From positions 248,001 to 312,000 of the forward strand of contig CAWGOZ010000021.1 in the NCBI GenBank assembly GCA_963824345.1: a stretch of 64,000 nucleotides of DNA, in the 5' to 3' direction. The position numbers and the translations under genes were made by a program. Of the stretch, positions 17,247-26,322 are shown piece by piece (position 1 is the first letter of the stretch; the number at the start of each line of letters is the position of its first letter). The DNA is from Palsa-89 sp963824345 (GTDB taxonomy: Bacteria; Acidobacteriota; Terriglobia; Bryobacterales; Bryobacteraceae). Under the pieces are notes generated by a model. That model had not been told where the DNA came from. It worked only from the letters and a program-made list of their open reading frames with translations, and did no database searches.

Positions 17247-18524
17247 GTGCTTAAGTCTTGGCGAGCCTGTAATTCCGGGATTTCCGAGGACGCTGCAATC
17301 TGTCCTCTTTGCCGGCTACAGCGGTTAATTTCTCCCGCCCTTCCCCCCAGGCATATTTGGAATGTTGCCGTACTTTGCATCGCCCTGCTTGCCGTAGCGT
17401 CCCTCTCGCTGGCGGTAGGAGTAGTGCGGTACCGCAGTTTCCAATCGATCCGGAATGCGCGGAAGTCCATCGTCCGAACCAGTCCGAATATTGTCTATCG
17501 CAGGTCTGTCGTTCTAGTCCAGGAAACCCGCAAGGTATACCCCTACTCCATCGTGCCAGGCGGCGCGGCGAACGTGGAGGAAGCCAAGCTCGCCATGCGC
17601 AAACCCGGCGTGCGAGCCAACTACGCGAACGTGGACTTCGCGAAGCTGCATCAAGTGAAATTGAAAAAAAATCTGTCGGGATACGTCTCGTATCTCTACG
17701 GAGACAAGGTTTACTGGACTAAGAAGAAGCTGACACTCCGCGCCGGCGAGACCATCTTCACGGACGGTACGCACATTGTGCGCGGGCGCTGCCTCAATTG
17801 CTATTCAGCCGTTCCGATGTTGCCGATCCGCCCGAATGAGCCGCCCGAAAACGTGCTGAACTCACCGGTGGACGTGCCGGTTTTTGAGTACAAGTTTCCG
17901 CTGCTGCCAGTGGAAACCCCAACTCTGCCGCCGCCACTAGAAGCAATGACTCCCGGAGTTCCTATTTTGCCGGGCGGAGGACCTGGCAAAGGTGGTGGCG
18001 GCTTCTGGTTTCCGATCATCCCCATCATCCCGCCCATCCATCACCACCCCGGGAGTTCGCCTGTAACACCGACGCCCCCGGTGTCCCCGGTATCCCCGGT
18101 AACTCCGACGCCTCCGACGCCGCCCACGTCCCCAACATCTCCCATTTCACCGGCGCCGCCCACGTCCCCAACGTCGCCCACCTCTCCGACATCGCCCACT
18201 TCTCCAACGTCGCCCACTTCTCCGACATCGCCCACGTCGCCGCCGACACCGCCAGTATCCCCAACGTCGCCGACACCGCCGACACCACCCACGCCTCCGA
18301 CGAAACCGACACCCCCGGCGACTCCCCCCACGCCGCCAAAGCCACCCAGGACTCCGCCCGTGCCTCCGATCGTCGTGCCGGAGCCCAATAACTTGTGGAT
18401 CCTGGTGGCGGGATTGTTAGCCCTGGCCCTCACTCATGGCTTACGGCTGCGCGTGATGGTGAGGCTCCCGAACTTGTCTAAAGACAAGCGCCAGGCGGGC
18501 GGAACCAAAGTGGTCGAACCGTAG
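17247..18524 (+). CDS. PEP-CTERM (exosortase-sorted) protein with Pro-Thr-Ser repeat stalk
   Basis: 425 aa from a GTG. The N-terminus carries a partial zinc ribbon (RACNSGISEDAAICPLC, residues about 7-23, with Trp where the first Cys is expected). A transmembrane anchor follows (about 40-58) and then a folded segment of about 140 residues. Residues about 270-375 are a low-complexity (P-T-S/P) stalk. The C-terminus is a PEP-CTERM signal: VPEPNNLWILVAGLLALAL followed by Arg. Exosortases cut such proteins and attach them to the cell surface, usually with exopolysaccharide. The stalk is a likely O-glycosylation target. In another frame an ATG at 17203 encodes 'IICSACLSLG', so the zinc ribbon may have been split by a frameshift and the true start may lie there. 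Confidence 0.72.
   Translation: MLKSWRACNSGISEDAAICPLCRLQRLISPALPPRHIWNVAVLCIALLAVASLSLAVGVVRYRSFQSIRNARKSIVRTSPNIVYRRSVVLVQETRKVYPYSIVPGGAANVEEAKLAMRKPGVRANYANVDFAKLHQVKLKKNLSGYVSYLYGDKVYWTKKKLTLRAGETIFTDGTHIVRGRCLNCYSAVPMLPIRPNEPPENVLNSPVDVPVFEYKFPLLPVETPTLPPPLEAMTPGVPILPGGGPGKGGGGFWFPIIPIIPPIHHHPGSSPVTPTPPVSPVSPVTPTPPTPPTSPTSPISPAPPTSPTSPTSPTSPTSPTSPTSPTSPTSPPTPPVSPTSPTPPTPPTPPTKPTPPATPPTPPKPPRTPPVPPIVVPEPNNLWILVAGLLALALTHGLRLRVMVRLPNLSKDKRQAGGTKVVEP
18060..18345 (+). repeat. Coding minisatellite of about 9-bp period
   Basis: Tandem copies of a unit close to CCCAC(G/T)TC(C/T) with period 9/18 encode the PTS/PTP stalk of the PEP-CTERM protein. The length is expected to vary by slippage. 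The Gly-Asp-Val-rich reading frames on the opposite strand here are artefacts of the repeat. Confidence 0.8.
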
Positions 18525-19293
18525 TCGAGGATGAGGGCCGGGCCGCGCTATGGCATGTTCGGCGGAGATGTTCCGCCGTTAAGCACTGCGGGGAAGAGTG
18601 TCCTGTTGAGGCCCTGCGGCCTTTGGGAGAACGCCGAATGCGAGTTCCAACGAAGCACTGGAGATGGATCAGAAAATAATTACTCTTTAGGCGCCCATAC
18701 AAGCCATCCAGAGGGAGGTCGTGAGTGACAAGATCACGCCGCATCAATCTCGAACCCAGGCGATCCTCTATATCCTTCTAAAGACTTGATGTACGAGGCC
18801 AGGGAACTGTTGGCAACTTCGTATGTGCAGTGTCCTGTTGCAGCTCTCGACAACGATGTAGATTCCATTCTAAGTTGCACGTTGCATTTAGGCTGTGCAG
18901 ATCTATTCTCACTGATCTGACTGAAGTGTCAACGTTCAGACTTTCAATCCGATGGATAAAACTAGAGAACTCCCATAGGAAGGGGCGCTAAAACCCGTCG
19001 ATATAAAACTACAGAGTGAGTATTCCAGTTTTCTAACATAGCTTGACGACTGGACGAGAGAGCTAATTCAAAGGACACGTAAAATGCTTGCCACACTACC
19101 CTTGCAGGCCAGTGGGATGCCGCAGCCGTTATGGCCAGTGCAAAGTTTTATCTCCGGTTGCGCAGTTAACGATTATAGGTGTGGGTCAGCCGCGGTTCGC
19201 GCTCGGCCAGCCCTCCGTGGCTCCAATCTCCGCTGCTCCAAACACACAGTTTCGAGCGACGCGGGCTTAGCTCAGGTAAGGAATGTGAATATT
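18525..19293. other. Non-coding region upstream of the cytochrome gene
   Basis: About 770 nt. A hairpin GGCGGA-gatgt-TCCGCC at about 18562-18578, without a T-run, may end transcription of the PEP-CTERM gene. An in-frame ATG at 19084 preceded by AAAGGA could extend the cytochrome by 70 residues, but that stretch has no signal-peptide character. I see nothing else. Confidence 0.4.
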
Positions 19294-22200
19294 ATGCCCC
19301 ATAAATCAATCTATGTTCTGTTATCTATTCTCCTCTTCTGGACCGGAGCGACAGCTAGAGCCCAACTCATTCCATCTACGGTCGTCGCGCCAGCGGTAGC
19401 GCCTGGGGGGACGCAGCAGTTCTCCGTTCTCGACCTCCCCGCCGGCGCCAGTGTCATCTGGTCGGTTATCCCCGCGACGGGAAGCATCTCGACGGTCGGG
19501 CTTTACACCGCGCCAAGCAACGTCGCGACGCAACAATCCATTACGGTCACCGCGACCAACGCTGCTACAGAGTCCATACTTGGGACGGCCAACTTGATTC
19601 TACAAGCTTCGCCTAGCGTTAGTCCCGCGACGGCTACCGTTGCGCCTTCCGGCACGGAGCAGTTTTCGGTTCTCAACCTGTCGTCCAACGTCGGTGTCAT
19701 CTGGTCAGTTAACCCCGCGATGGGAAGCATCTCGACGGCGGGGCTTTACACCGCGCCGAGCACCGTCGCGACGCAACAAATCTTAACGGTCACCGCAACG
19801 AACTCTGCGACACAGTCCGTCCTTGGGACTGCCAGCTTGACTCTGCAAGCTTCGCCCAGCGTCAGTCCCGGGACGTCGACCGTCGCGCCTTCCGGCACGC
19901 AGCAATTCTCCGTTCTCAACCTGCCGTCAGGCGGAAGTGTCACCTGGTCGGTTATCCCCGCGATGGGAAGCATCTCGACGGCGGGGCTTTACACCGCGCC
20001 GAGCAACGTCGCGACGCAACAAATCTTAACGATCACCGCAACGAACTCTGCGACACAGTCCGTCCTTGCGGCTGCCAGCGTAACACTGCAGGCTTCGCCC
20101 AGCGTTAGTCCAGCGACGGCGGCCGTAGCGCCTTCGGCAACCCAGCAGTTCTCGGTTCTGAACCTGCCTTCCGGCGCCAACGTCGTCTGGTCGGTCAGCC
20201 CCGCGGTGGGATACATCTCGACTGCAGGTCTTTATACAGCACCCAGCAGCGTCGCGACGCAGCAAGCTCTTACCATCACCGCGACAAACTCTGCTACACA
20301 ATCTATCCTTGGGGCTGCCAGCGTAACACTGCAAGCTTCGCCCAGCGTTAGTCCAGCGACGGTCACCGTAGCGCCTTCGGCAACCCAACAGTTCTCGCTT
20401 CTGAACCTGCCTTCCGGTGCCAACGTCGTCTGGTCGGTCAGCCCCGCAGTGGGAAGCATCTCGACGGCAGGCCTTTACACCGCACCCAGCAGCGTCGCGA
20501 CGCAGCAGACCCTTACCGTTACGGCGACGAACTCTGCTGCACAATCTATTCTTGCGACTGCCAGCGTAACACTGCAAGCTTCCCCCAGCATCAGTCCAGC
20601 GACGGCGACCGTTGCCCCTTCGGCTACACAGCAGTTTTCCGTTCTCAACCTGCCGTACGGTGCCAGTATCACCTGGTCGGTTAACCCAGTAATAGGAAGC
20701 TTCTCGACAGCCGGGCTCTACACCGCACCCAGCAGCGTGGCGACGCAACAAACTCTTTCGATCACCGCGACGAACTCTGCTACACAGTCCAGTCTTGGGA
20801 CTGCCAGCTTGACTCTGCAAGCTTCGCCCAGCGTCAGTCCGGCCACGGCGACCGTGGCGCCTTCGGGAACCCAGCAGTTTTCCATTCAGAACCTGCCTTC
20901 TGGTGCCACCATAACTTGGTCGGTCAGCCCGGCGGTGGGTAGTATCTCGGCGAGCGGCCTATTCACCGCGCCGAGCAGCATCGCGACGCCACAAACCATT
21001 ACCATCGCGGCGACGAACTCTTCCACCAACGCCGTCCTTGGAACTGCCAGCGTGATATTGCAGGCTTCGCCAACGACAGCGACGATTACCCTGCCGATCG
21101 AGGTAGTGGGTCCGAACGGCACTATCTCCGCGGCAACATTCACGATCCCGTCAGGCACGAACCTGAGCGGACAACTGAAGCTTTGGATGCAGATCCATAA
21201 CCTCAAATATGACACCGAGGCGAGTGTGCAAGTGAACAACTCCGCATGGTTGCCGATTAGCACCGGCAACGTAACGTTGCTGGGAAATGCGGCGGCTTTC
21301 GGAGGTATCGGCGGAGGATTCCACACGCTGCAACTGACTCTGAATTTGCCGGCCGGCGCCGTTACCACGGGAACGAACACCATTACCTTCCGCTTTAATG
21401 CAACCAACGATGTTGTGAGCGGGTACCGTGTTTTAGGCTTTAACATCCAGTCCGCGGGAAGTAACCTGCTTGCGGCGTCTCAGTTTGTCAACATGGATCC
21501 TAACACCTGGCAGTCTCCACTCACAGACGCTTCTGATATCGCCGCGGGCCTCGCGCTATATCAAGGGGCGTCTCTGACGTTACCAGCTTCCGGAGGCGCC
21601 CAACCGATCCAAGCGCATTGTTCCGATTGCCACACCGTCGACGGAAGGGATTTGAAATATTTCAATTATTCCAACAACTCGATTCAAGCGCGGACGATGT
21701 TCCATGGACTGACTGCGCAACAGGGCAATCAGATCGCCAGCTATATTCGCTCGCTCAACCTCCCCAACCCAGGTCGGCCTTGGAATCCGCCATACCAGCC
21801 TGGACCGGGGTTGGATTCGCAGACGGTCACCGATTGGTCGGCTGGCGCTGGATTGGACGCCGTACTCGATAACGACAGTCAAATGCAGCCTTACCTGATG
21901 CCGGGCGGCAGCACGGCAGGCTGGTCGGCCAGCTCCTATCTCAATGTGCGCGAGATGCCTATTACCATGCAGCTGCCTGACTGGAACTCCTGGCTCCCAA
22001 CCACCCATCCGAAGGATGGCTTCGGCGCAAGCTTTACCACCAGTAACCTCAACCTGGATTATCCGGCCGTTCGGGCCCATTTGGTGCCCAACTCGCCAGC
22101 CGCCTATAACACCGCCGTGTTTCAAGACAGTGCGTTCACGAAGTGGTTGGAAGCCGCCGGAGTTTTTCTAGTGCCGATCGAGACCAACGCCACCAACAGC

Positions 22201-23049
22201 GGCACCTGGGATAGCGGCAATCTCCGTAGCAAGGTCTACTCGGTGGCCCAATGGCAAATGATCAAAATGTGGGAAGTCAACCAGGAATTCGGGCTGGAAG
22301 GGATGCCCCAGGTTCCTTTCGGCGCCACGGCCGATCTGCGTGGTTGGTTTGGCAACGCCGCTTTCTTCACGTCGCCCGATATGTTGCACATCCCGCCAGG
22401 CGCGGGCATTGGCAATGGATCCCAGTCTGTGCGAGATTATCTGACTTTGGCTTGGTTTCAGGAGCAACTCATTCTGAACGACGGTCAGGGCACGCAAGGC
22501 GGCCATTCTCCAATCGATTACGGATACGTATCCGGTTTCATCAGGAACGTCTTTGTCGTGGATGCGGGCTTGCCGGGAATTATGCTGGAGCTGCAATGGC
22601 AAGTCAAGGCGCTGCAAGAGTTCACTCTGACTCGGGCTTTACCGTCAGCTCCATACTCGGACGGCTGGAATCCAAATTTGACGTCAATGGAACCCTTGGT
22701 GGATTTCAATTTTGAGCCGCTCTGGTCAGCAACTTCTCCCGCCACCCAAACTGCGGCGCTGACAGCGTTCACGCAAGCCTGGTTCAATCAGGCCTCGCAA
22801 TATACGCCACAAGAATATTACGCAGGTGGTTTCGCCAGCCCCACGGACAACCCGGCCAATCTCTCCTTTGACACGACTTTTGGAGGAAAGGTTTGGTACT
22901 CGCTCCCGAGGCTTCGTTTCTTCGGCGTAGACGCCAGCCTGACGAATCAGATCTCCGCGTGGGCGGCGAAGATTTGGCCGAACGGCAATTGGAGTAGCAA
23001 CAACGCTGCCACCTGCAGCTCCCTTGCCCAGTGCACGTCGGGTTTCTGA
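19294..23049 (+). CDS. Secreted c-type cytochrome with seven Ig-like repeats
   Basis: 1251 aa from the ATG at 19294, which has AAGGA upstream and gives a clean signal peptide (KSIYVLLSILLFW...ATARAQ). An alternative start at 19084 is less likely. Residues about 25-590 are seven tandem Ig-like modules of 81 residues (pattern SPSVSPATATVAPSGTQQFS... then W-S-V-x-P). A beta-rich linker follows, then one haem-binding motif CSDCH (about 776-780) and a large C-terminal domain with a probable second-ligand Met-rich region. It is exported and probably forms an extended cell-surface or extracellular stalk presenting a haem domain, for electron transfer or a haem-dependent oxidation. No membrane anchor or PEP-CTERM signal is seen at the C-terminus. 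Confidence 0.85.
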   Translation: MPHKSIYVLLSILLFWTGATARAQLIPSTVVAPAVAPGGTQQFSVLDLPAGASVIWSVIPATGSISTVGLYTAPSNVATQQSITVTATNAATESILGTANLILQASPSVSPATATVAPSGTEQFSVLNLSSNVGVIWSVNPAMGSISTAGLYTAPSTVATQQILTVTATNSATQSVLGTASLTLQASPSVSPGTSTVAPSGTQQFSVLNLPSGGSVTWSVIPAMGSISTAGLYTAPSNVATQQILTITATNSATQSVLAAASVTLQASPSVSPATAAVAPSATQQFSVLNLPSGANVVWSVSPAVGYISTAGLYTAPSSVATQQALTITATNSATQSILGAASVTLQASPSVSPATVTVAPSATQQFSLLNLPSGANVVWSVSPAVGSISTAGLYTAPSSVATQQTLTVTATNSAAQSILATASVTLQASPSISPATATVAPSATQQFSVLNLPYGASITWSVNPVIGSFSTAGLYTAPSSVATQQTLSITATNSATQSSLGTASLTLQASPSVSPATATVAPSGTQQFSIQNLPSGATITWSVSPAVGSISASGLFTAPSSIATPQTITIAATNSSTNAVLGTASVILQASPTTATITLPIEVVGPNGTISAATFTIPSGTNLSGQLKLWMQIHNLKYDTEASVQVNNSAWLPISTGNVTLLGNAAAFGGIGGGFHTLQLTLNLPAGAVTTGTNTITFRFNATNDVVSGYRVLGFNIQSAGSNLLAASQFVNMDPNTWQSPLTDASDIAAGLALYQGASLTLPASGGAQPIQAHCSDCHTVDGRDLKYFNYSNNSIQARTMFHGLTAQQGNQIASYIRSLNLPNPGRPWNPPYQPGPGLDSQTVTDWSAGAGLDAVLDNDSQMQPYLMPGGSTAGWSASSYLNVREMPITMQLPDWNSWLPTTHPKDGFGASFTTSNLNLDYPAVRAHLVPNSPAAYNTAVFQDSAFTKWLEAAGVFLVPIETNATNSGTWDSGNLRSKVYSVAQWQMIKMWEVNQEFGLEGMPQVPFGATADLRGWFGNAAFFTSPDMLHIPPGAGIGNGSQSVRDYLTLAWFQEQLILNDGQGTQGGHSPIDYGYVSGFIRNVFVVDAGLPGIMLELQWQVKALQEFTLTRALPSAPYSDGWNPNLTSMEPLVDFNFEPLWSATSPATQTAALTAFTQAWFNQASQYTPQEYYAGGFASPTDNPANLSFDTTFGGKVWYSLPRLRFFGVDASLTNQISAWAAKIWPNGNWSSNNAATCSSLAQCTSGF
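19367..21067 (+). repeat. Seven tandem 243-bp coding repeats
   Basis: The period is exactly 243 bp (boundaries near 19610, 19853, 20096, 20339, 20582, 20825). The central copies are the most alike and the outer ones diverge, the pattern left by unequal recombination and gene conversion. The repeats encode the Ig-like modules of the cytochrome. Confidence 0.9.
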
Positions 23050-23353
23050 AGGCATCGCGGCTCACTGGTGATAAGATTGGCGCCGATCCCCGTCCCCGCA
23101 CCTCAGGGCTTGGCTGAAAAATGCGAAGGCGTTCCGATGGTCGCTATCATGGAGGTGTATAATCGCCTCGTTGCTGCTTGTTTTCCGGTGCTCAGAGAGG
23201 CACCCGGCGCCCTGGTGTCGCGCACCGCTCAGATCACAAAGCGATTTTCTTGGGTACGGTGTCGTAGAAAAGACGGGCAAGGTATATGGTTCACTAGTTA
23301 GATAGAGTCGCGATGAGCCGTGTCTCCAGATCTCGGGACGCTGAACTCGATCT

Positions 23354-23633
23354 AGGCAACAATCAAAGCAACTTGCGGAGGATGAACGCGGACTCGTCGC
23401 GCCAGACCGTCTGGCCCTAGCCATCTCCGAGTTCATCGAATGGCGAGCCTTTTCCTACTGGGGATGTCTGACCGTCGAGACCCAAGGAATTGTTTCTGAC
23501 CCGACGATCGAGATCCTCCAGAAGCGCGGCTCTGGCTTTCTGGAATATGCAGCCGCCTATGCCAAGGCGCATCCACAAGAGCCGGAGTTTCTCTGGCTGC
23601 GCTTGCTCGAATGGATAGACGAAAAAATGTTGC
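23354..23633 (+). pseudogene. Remnant of an uncharacterised gene
   Basis: An open frame without a start codon reads '...KQLAEDERGLVAPDRLALA' and on to 'FLWLRLLEWIDEKM'. It is strongly protein-like (acidic, with aromatic helices), but the 5' end is missing and the frame runs into the overlapping integrase remnant. The family is not recognised. It is probably part of a decayed integrative element together with the adjoining broken recombinase. Confidence 0.45.
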
Positions 23634-24528
23634 GTGTCGCTACAACCGAGGTTGGCGCCCGTTGCCGTAACGCTCCGCTGGTTTTACGAGAATCGCTTCC
23701 TTCCGCAAAAGGAAGAACAGTGGAAAGTCACCTCTCGGCCCAAAACCGAGCGCTTCATCGAGAACTACCTCCTTAAGCGTTTCGGCGACGCGATTCTGGC
23801 CGACCTCCACAAGTTCGCTCTCCAGACGTACCTCAACGAACTGGCCCCTAATTTTTCCAAGAGTGTTCTCACTAAAATCCGTGTTTATCTCAACGAGATT
23901 CTCGATGAGGCCGTGGAACTGCCGCAAAGCTCGCAGTGCCGCGGCCGGGAAAGAAGGTAACGGGTGTACACCTTACGCGTGAGCAAATTCCCGTCGTTCT
24001 TTTCAATCTATGCGACCGCGATCGTTTGATCGTCCGCATGTTCCTGTTGCTGGGTCTCCGGTCGGGTGACCTTTAGCACTTCGCTGGAACGACAAGGTGC
24101 AAAACAGCCTTCGGATTGACACGAGTATCAGTGCGAATGTATGGCTTCCCGTTTCTGATCGAGACTGAGCTTGAATTGTGGAGGTCGGTTAGTACCGACG
24201 TTAGCCAAGCGGCATTCATGCTCCCCGTTAGCGCGAGGCACCGCCATTAGCACCAACAATTTCCTTTTCCGCGTCCTCAAAGAGGGTGGGCAGGCGGGCC
24301 GGTATCGACGGCGTGACGCACCAGATGCTCCGCCGCACCGTGCTCGACCTACATGGCCCGGCTCACGAGCGTCAAAGACGTGCAGCCCACCTACGCCACG
24401 CGAATGCCAAAACGACACTGGAGCACTACATCAAGTCTGTTCCCGAGAGCGTCCGAGTAGCTGTCGAATCGCTCGACCATCTGCTAAAATCAAATCCAGG
24501 AGCTGTTCAGGCGGTTAGGGCCAATTGA
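23634..24528 (+). pseudogene. Decayed tyrosine recombinase (integrase)
   Basis: The pieces lie in three frames. 23634-23960 encodes the SAM-like core-binding domain ('LKRFGDAILADLHKFALQTY'). About 23960-24070 reads 'LTREQIPVVLFNLCDRDR' and 'LLGLRSGDL' (the catalytic-Arg region) and then hits a TAG. The next frame continues 'LALRWNDKVQNSLRIDTSI'. 24286-24528 encodes 'LRRTVLDLHGPAH' and 'LRHANAKTTLEHYIKSVPE', the His/Tyr box. At least two frameshifts and one stop codon are present, so it is inactive. It ends 49 nt before tRNA-Thr, which fits an older element integrated at the same tRNA. Confidence 0.75.
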
Positions 24529-24577
24529 ATCCAACTTCCTGGTCGCATCCTCCGCAAGTTGATAAAAACAAAAACGG

Positions 24578-24653
24578 GCCACCCTAGCTCAGTTGGTAGA
24601 GCGGCTGATTCGTAATCAGCAGGTCGCCGGTTCGATCCCGGCGGGTGGCTCCA
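24578..24653 (+). tRNA. tRNA-Thr (anticodon CGT)
   Basis: Full cloverleaf: acceptor GCCACCC pairs with GGGTGGC, D-arm around AGCTCAGTTGGTAGAGC, anticodon stem GCTGA/TCAGC with loop TTCGTAA (anticodon CGT), T-arm GCCGGTTCGATCCCGGC, discriminator T and an encoded CCA. Its 3' end faces an intact integrase gene 17 nt away, so it is the likely attachment site of the element that follows. Confidence 0.97.
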
Positions 24654-24669
24654 GATAACTCTTTGACAC

Positions 24670-25845
24670 TCATTGAATTGCGGGCGATTCTGCGATCTCT
24701 TCGGAAATGGTAGTTCTTGGAGTGTGCCCATTTTTGTGCCCACCCCTGACCTTTTCCATTGCCTCGAGAATGTCTGCATCGCTGGGGTGAACGTATCGCT
24801 TGGTAGTGTTCATGTCCGCGTGACCGGCCAAAACGTGAAGAGTGAAAGGGTCCATGTACTTCGCCCACCGCGTGATGCAGGTGTGCCGGAATGTGTACAG
24901 TACGAACGGCGTGACGCCCGATGCCTTTTGAGCTGCAGTGTGCGGCTTCTTTAGACTTGAGGCTTCGATATGCTCGCTCTTTGTCGAAGCGGGGAAGACC
25001 CACTTGGAGACTGTGCAGGCGCGTCGCATTTCCAGAATGGACAGAACCCGCTGAGAGCATGGAATCCGCCGACGTGAACCTCGACCTTTGCCGGTATGAA
25101 TTTCGATTGCGCTGTCCCGGATGTTGTCCAGCCACTTCAAGCGGAAGCACTCGTCCGGCCTCATCCCGCAGTCAATAAGAATAGTTGCCACGTCCCGCAA
25201 CAGGTAAGCATCCGGCTTTCGCGGCGACTCACCCCGCTGTACGGCGCGGATTCCTTCGAGTGCACGCCGATATGCTTCTTGAAGTTCATGCCCAAGGTTC
25301 GTAGCAGCTTCCAGGTACTTCTTCTCTTCTTCTGCAGTCAGGACACGTTCCCGGTGGTTCGCGCCCGGAAGCAATCGAACACGAGGAAGTGTGGTGGAAA
25401 CCTTCCCCCATTCTAAAGCGAGATGGAAAATACGACGAAGCGCCGCCAGGTCCGCGTTCAGCGTTGAAACCTGGACTTTCGCCGTTTGCCGATGCGCCAC
25501 GAAGCCAGTGATGTGCTCCGCCGCTATTTCGTCCAGACGCAAACTCGCCAGCTTCGAGTAGGCTTTCAGGTTCGAAACGCTATTCTCGTAAAAGCGGACA
25601 GTATTCGGCTTCGATGCCTTCGTCGTGCGGACAAACGGCAGGAAGTCCTCTCGCATGAATTTCTCAAGAGTAGGGACTAGCTTCCTCTCGCGAATACCGA
25701 CTTCCCCCTTCGCAAGAGATGTTTTTTGCGCAGCCTCGATTTGTTCCGCGACCCGCTTATTCGTCTGCTTGGTGCTCTCCCGGATTGCTTCTCCCTTCCA
25801 GGTGAACCTGTACCACCAGACGCGGCCGCGCTTGTAGACTGCCAT
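24670..25845 (-). CDS. Tyrosine-type site-specific integrase
   Basis: 391 aa. The N-terminal Arm-binding domain (MAVYKRGRVWWYRFTWKG) is followed by a core-binding domain (about 65-165) and a catalytic domain with Arg in 'CGMRPDECFRLKW', Lys in 'HTGKGRGSRRRIP', the His-x-x-Arg box 'YTFRHTCITRW', then 'LAGHADMNTTKRYVHP' carrying the second His and the nucleophilic Tyr. All catalytic residues are present. It cuts and joins DNA between attP and attB. The gene ends 17 nt from the 3' end of tRNA-Thr and is transcribed toward it, the usual layout of a tRNA-integrated element. No second copy of the tRNA 3' end was noticed in the window, so the far boundary is not fixed. Confidence 0.93.
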   Translation of the reverse strand: MAVYKRGRVWWYRFTWKGEAIRESTKQTNKRVAEQIEAAQKTSLAKGEVGIRERKLVPTLEKFMREDFLPFVRTTKASKPNTVRFYENSVSNLKAYSKLASLRLDEIAAEHITGFVAHRQTAKVQVSTLNADLAALRRIFHLALEWGKVSTTLPRVRLLPGANHRERVLTAEEEKKYLEAATNLGHELQEAYRRALEGIRAVQRGESPRKPDAYLLRDVATILIDCGMRPDECFRLKWLDNIRDSAIEIHTGKGRGSRRRIPCSQRVLSILEMRRACTVSKWVFPASTKSEHIEASSLKKPHTAAQKASGVTPFVLYTFRHTCITRWAKYMDPFTLHVLAGHADMNTTKRYVHPSDADILEAMEKVRGGHKNGHTPRTTISEEIAESPAIQ

Positions 25846-25887
25846 CGCTAGGCGTCTATCCTTTCCGGTCTGTCTTCGGCGCGGCGC

Positions 25888-26322
25888 CTATTCATCGCTA
25901 ATCTGCTTCCGCTGACCATGTCGAATCGTATCCGCGGTAATCCGGCCCGATTGCCCGGTTAGGCCTTGCTCCAAGAAGAGCCGGTTGAGGGTCGCGGCCT
26001 GCCACTCGGCCCATGACATTACTCGCTCTTGCTTGCTCGCGCAGTCAACTCCAGATTGGATGCTCTCTTCCCGTTCATTTGGCGCCCCGGAATCTGGTTC
26101 TCCGGGGTGCGAGATTTCCTGATGGTCTCCACTTGGCCCGCACGAAGGAATGCGCTCAGGCTCAATATTGGCTGGAGCGACGGAGAGGGGACCTACAAAA
26201 CCTACAAAACCAAGTTTTGAAGGTTTTGTAGGTTCGCTTCCAGCCGAATCCGCAATTGTTCGGTGGGTCGGTGTCCAATCCAGCCAGCGGCGATCAGATG
26301 GCGTCTGTTCTCCAGCGCTCAT
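25888..26322 (-). CDS. Element-borne hypothetical protein with TKP/FVG palindromic motif
   Basis: 144 aa from the ATG at 26322, which overlaps the stop of the primase-like gene by 4 nt (ATGA). The N-terminal half is disordered and contains 'EPTKPSKLGFVGFVG', encoded by a DNA palindrome. The C-terminal part (about 100-130) has 'MSWAEWQAATLNRLFLEQG', a short helical unit. Similar proteins sit next to primase-like genes of integrative elements in GC-rich bacteria (recalled, not searched). Function unknown; it may assist replication or excision. Confidence 0.6.
   Translation of the reverse strand: MSAGEQTPSDRRWLDWTPTHRTIADSAGSEPTKPSKLGFVGFVGPLSVAPANIEPERIPSCGPSGDHQEISHPGEPDSGAPNEREESIQSGVDCASKQERVMSWAEWQAATLNRLFLEQGLTGQSGRITADTIRHGQRKQISDE
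26191..26233. repeat. Nested DNA palindrome inside the TKP/FVG coding region
   Basis: Perfect 12-bp arms ACCTACAAAACC and GGTTTTGTAGGT are separated by 19 nt that themselves contain CAAAAC-caa-GTTTTG plus another TACAAAACC. The run is AT-rich compared with the surrounding DNA. It may form a cruciform or act as iteron-like binding sites. Confidence 0.75.

Noticed and set aside
18025..18433. Gly-Asp-Val-rich and Met-Trp-Ala-rich minus-strand frames
   Set aside because: They arise from the Pro-Thr-Ser minisatellite read on the other strand.
19084..19293. N-terminal extension of the cytochrome from an upstream ATG with AAAGGA
   Set aside because: The extension would bury the signal peptide behind 70 residues of basic, Cys-containing sequence; the ATG at 19294 with AAGGA gives a normal exported protein.
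19367..21067. Regular repeats at fixed spacing, CRISPR-like at first sight
   Set aside because: The period is 243 bp, the whole unit is in frame and encodes Ig-like modules; there are no short repeats with unique spacers and no cas genes.
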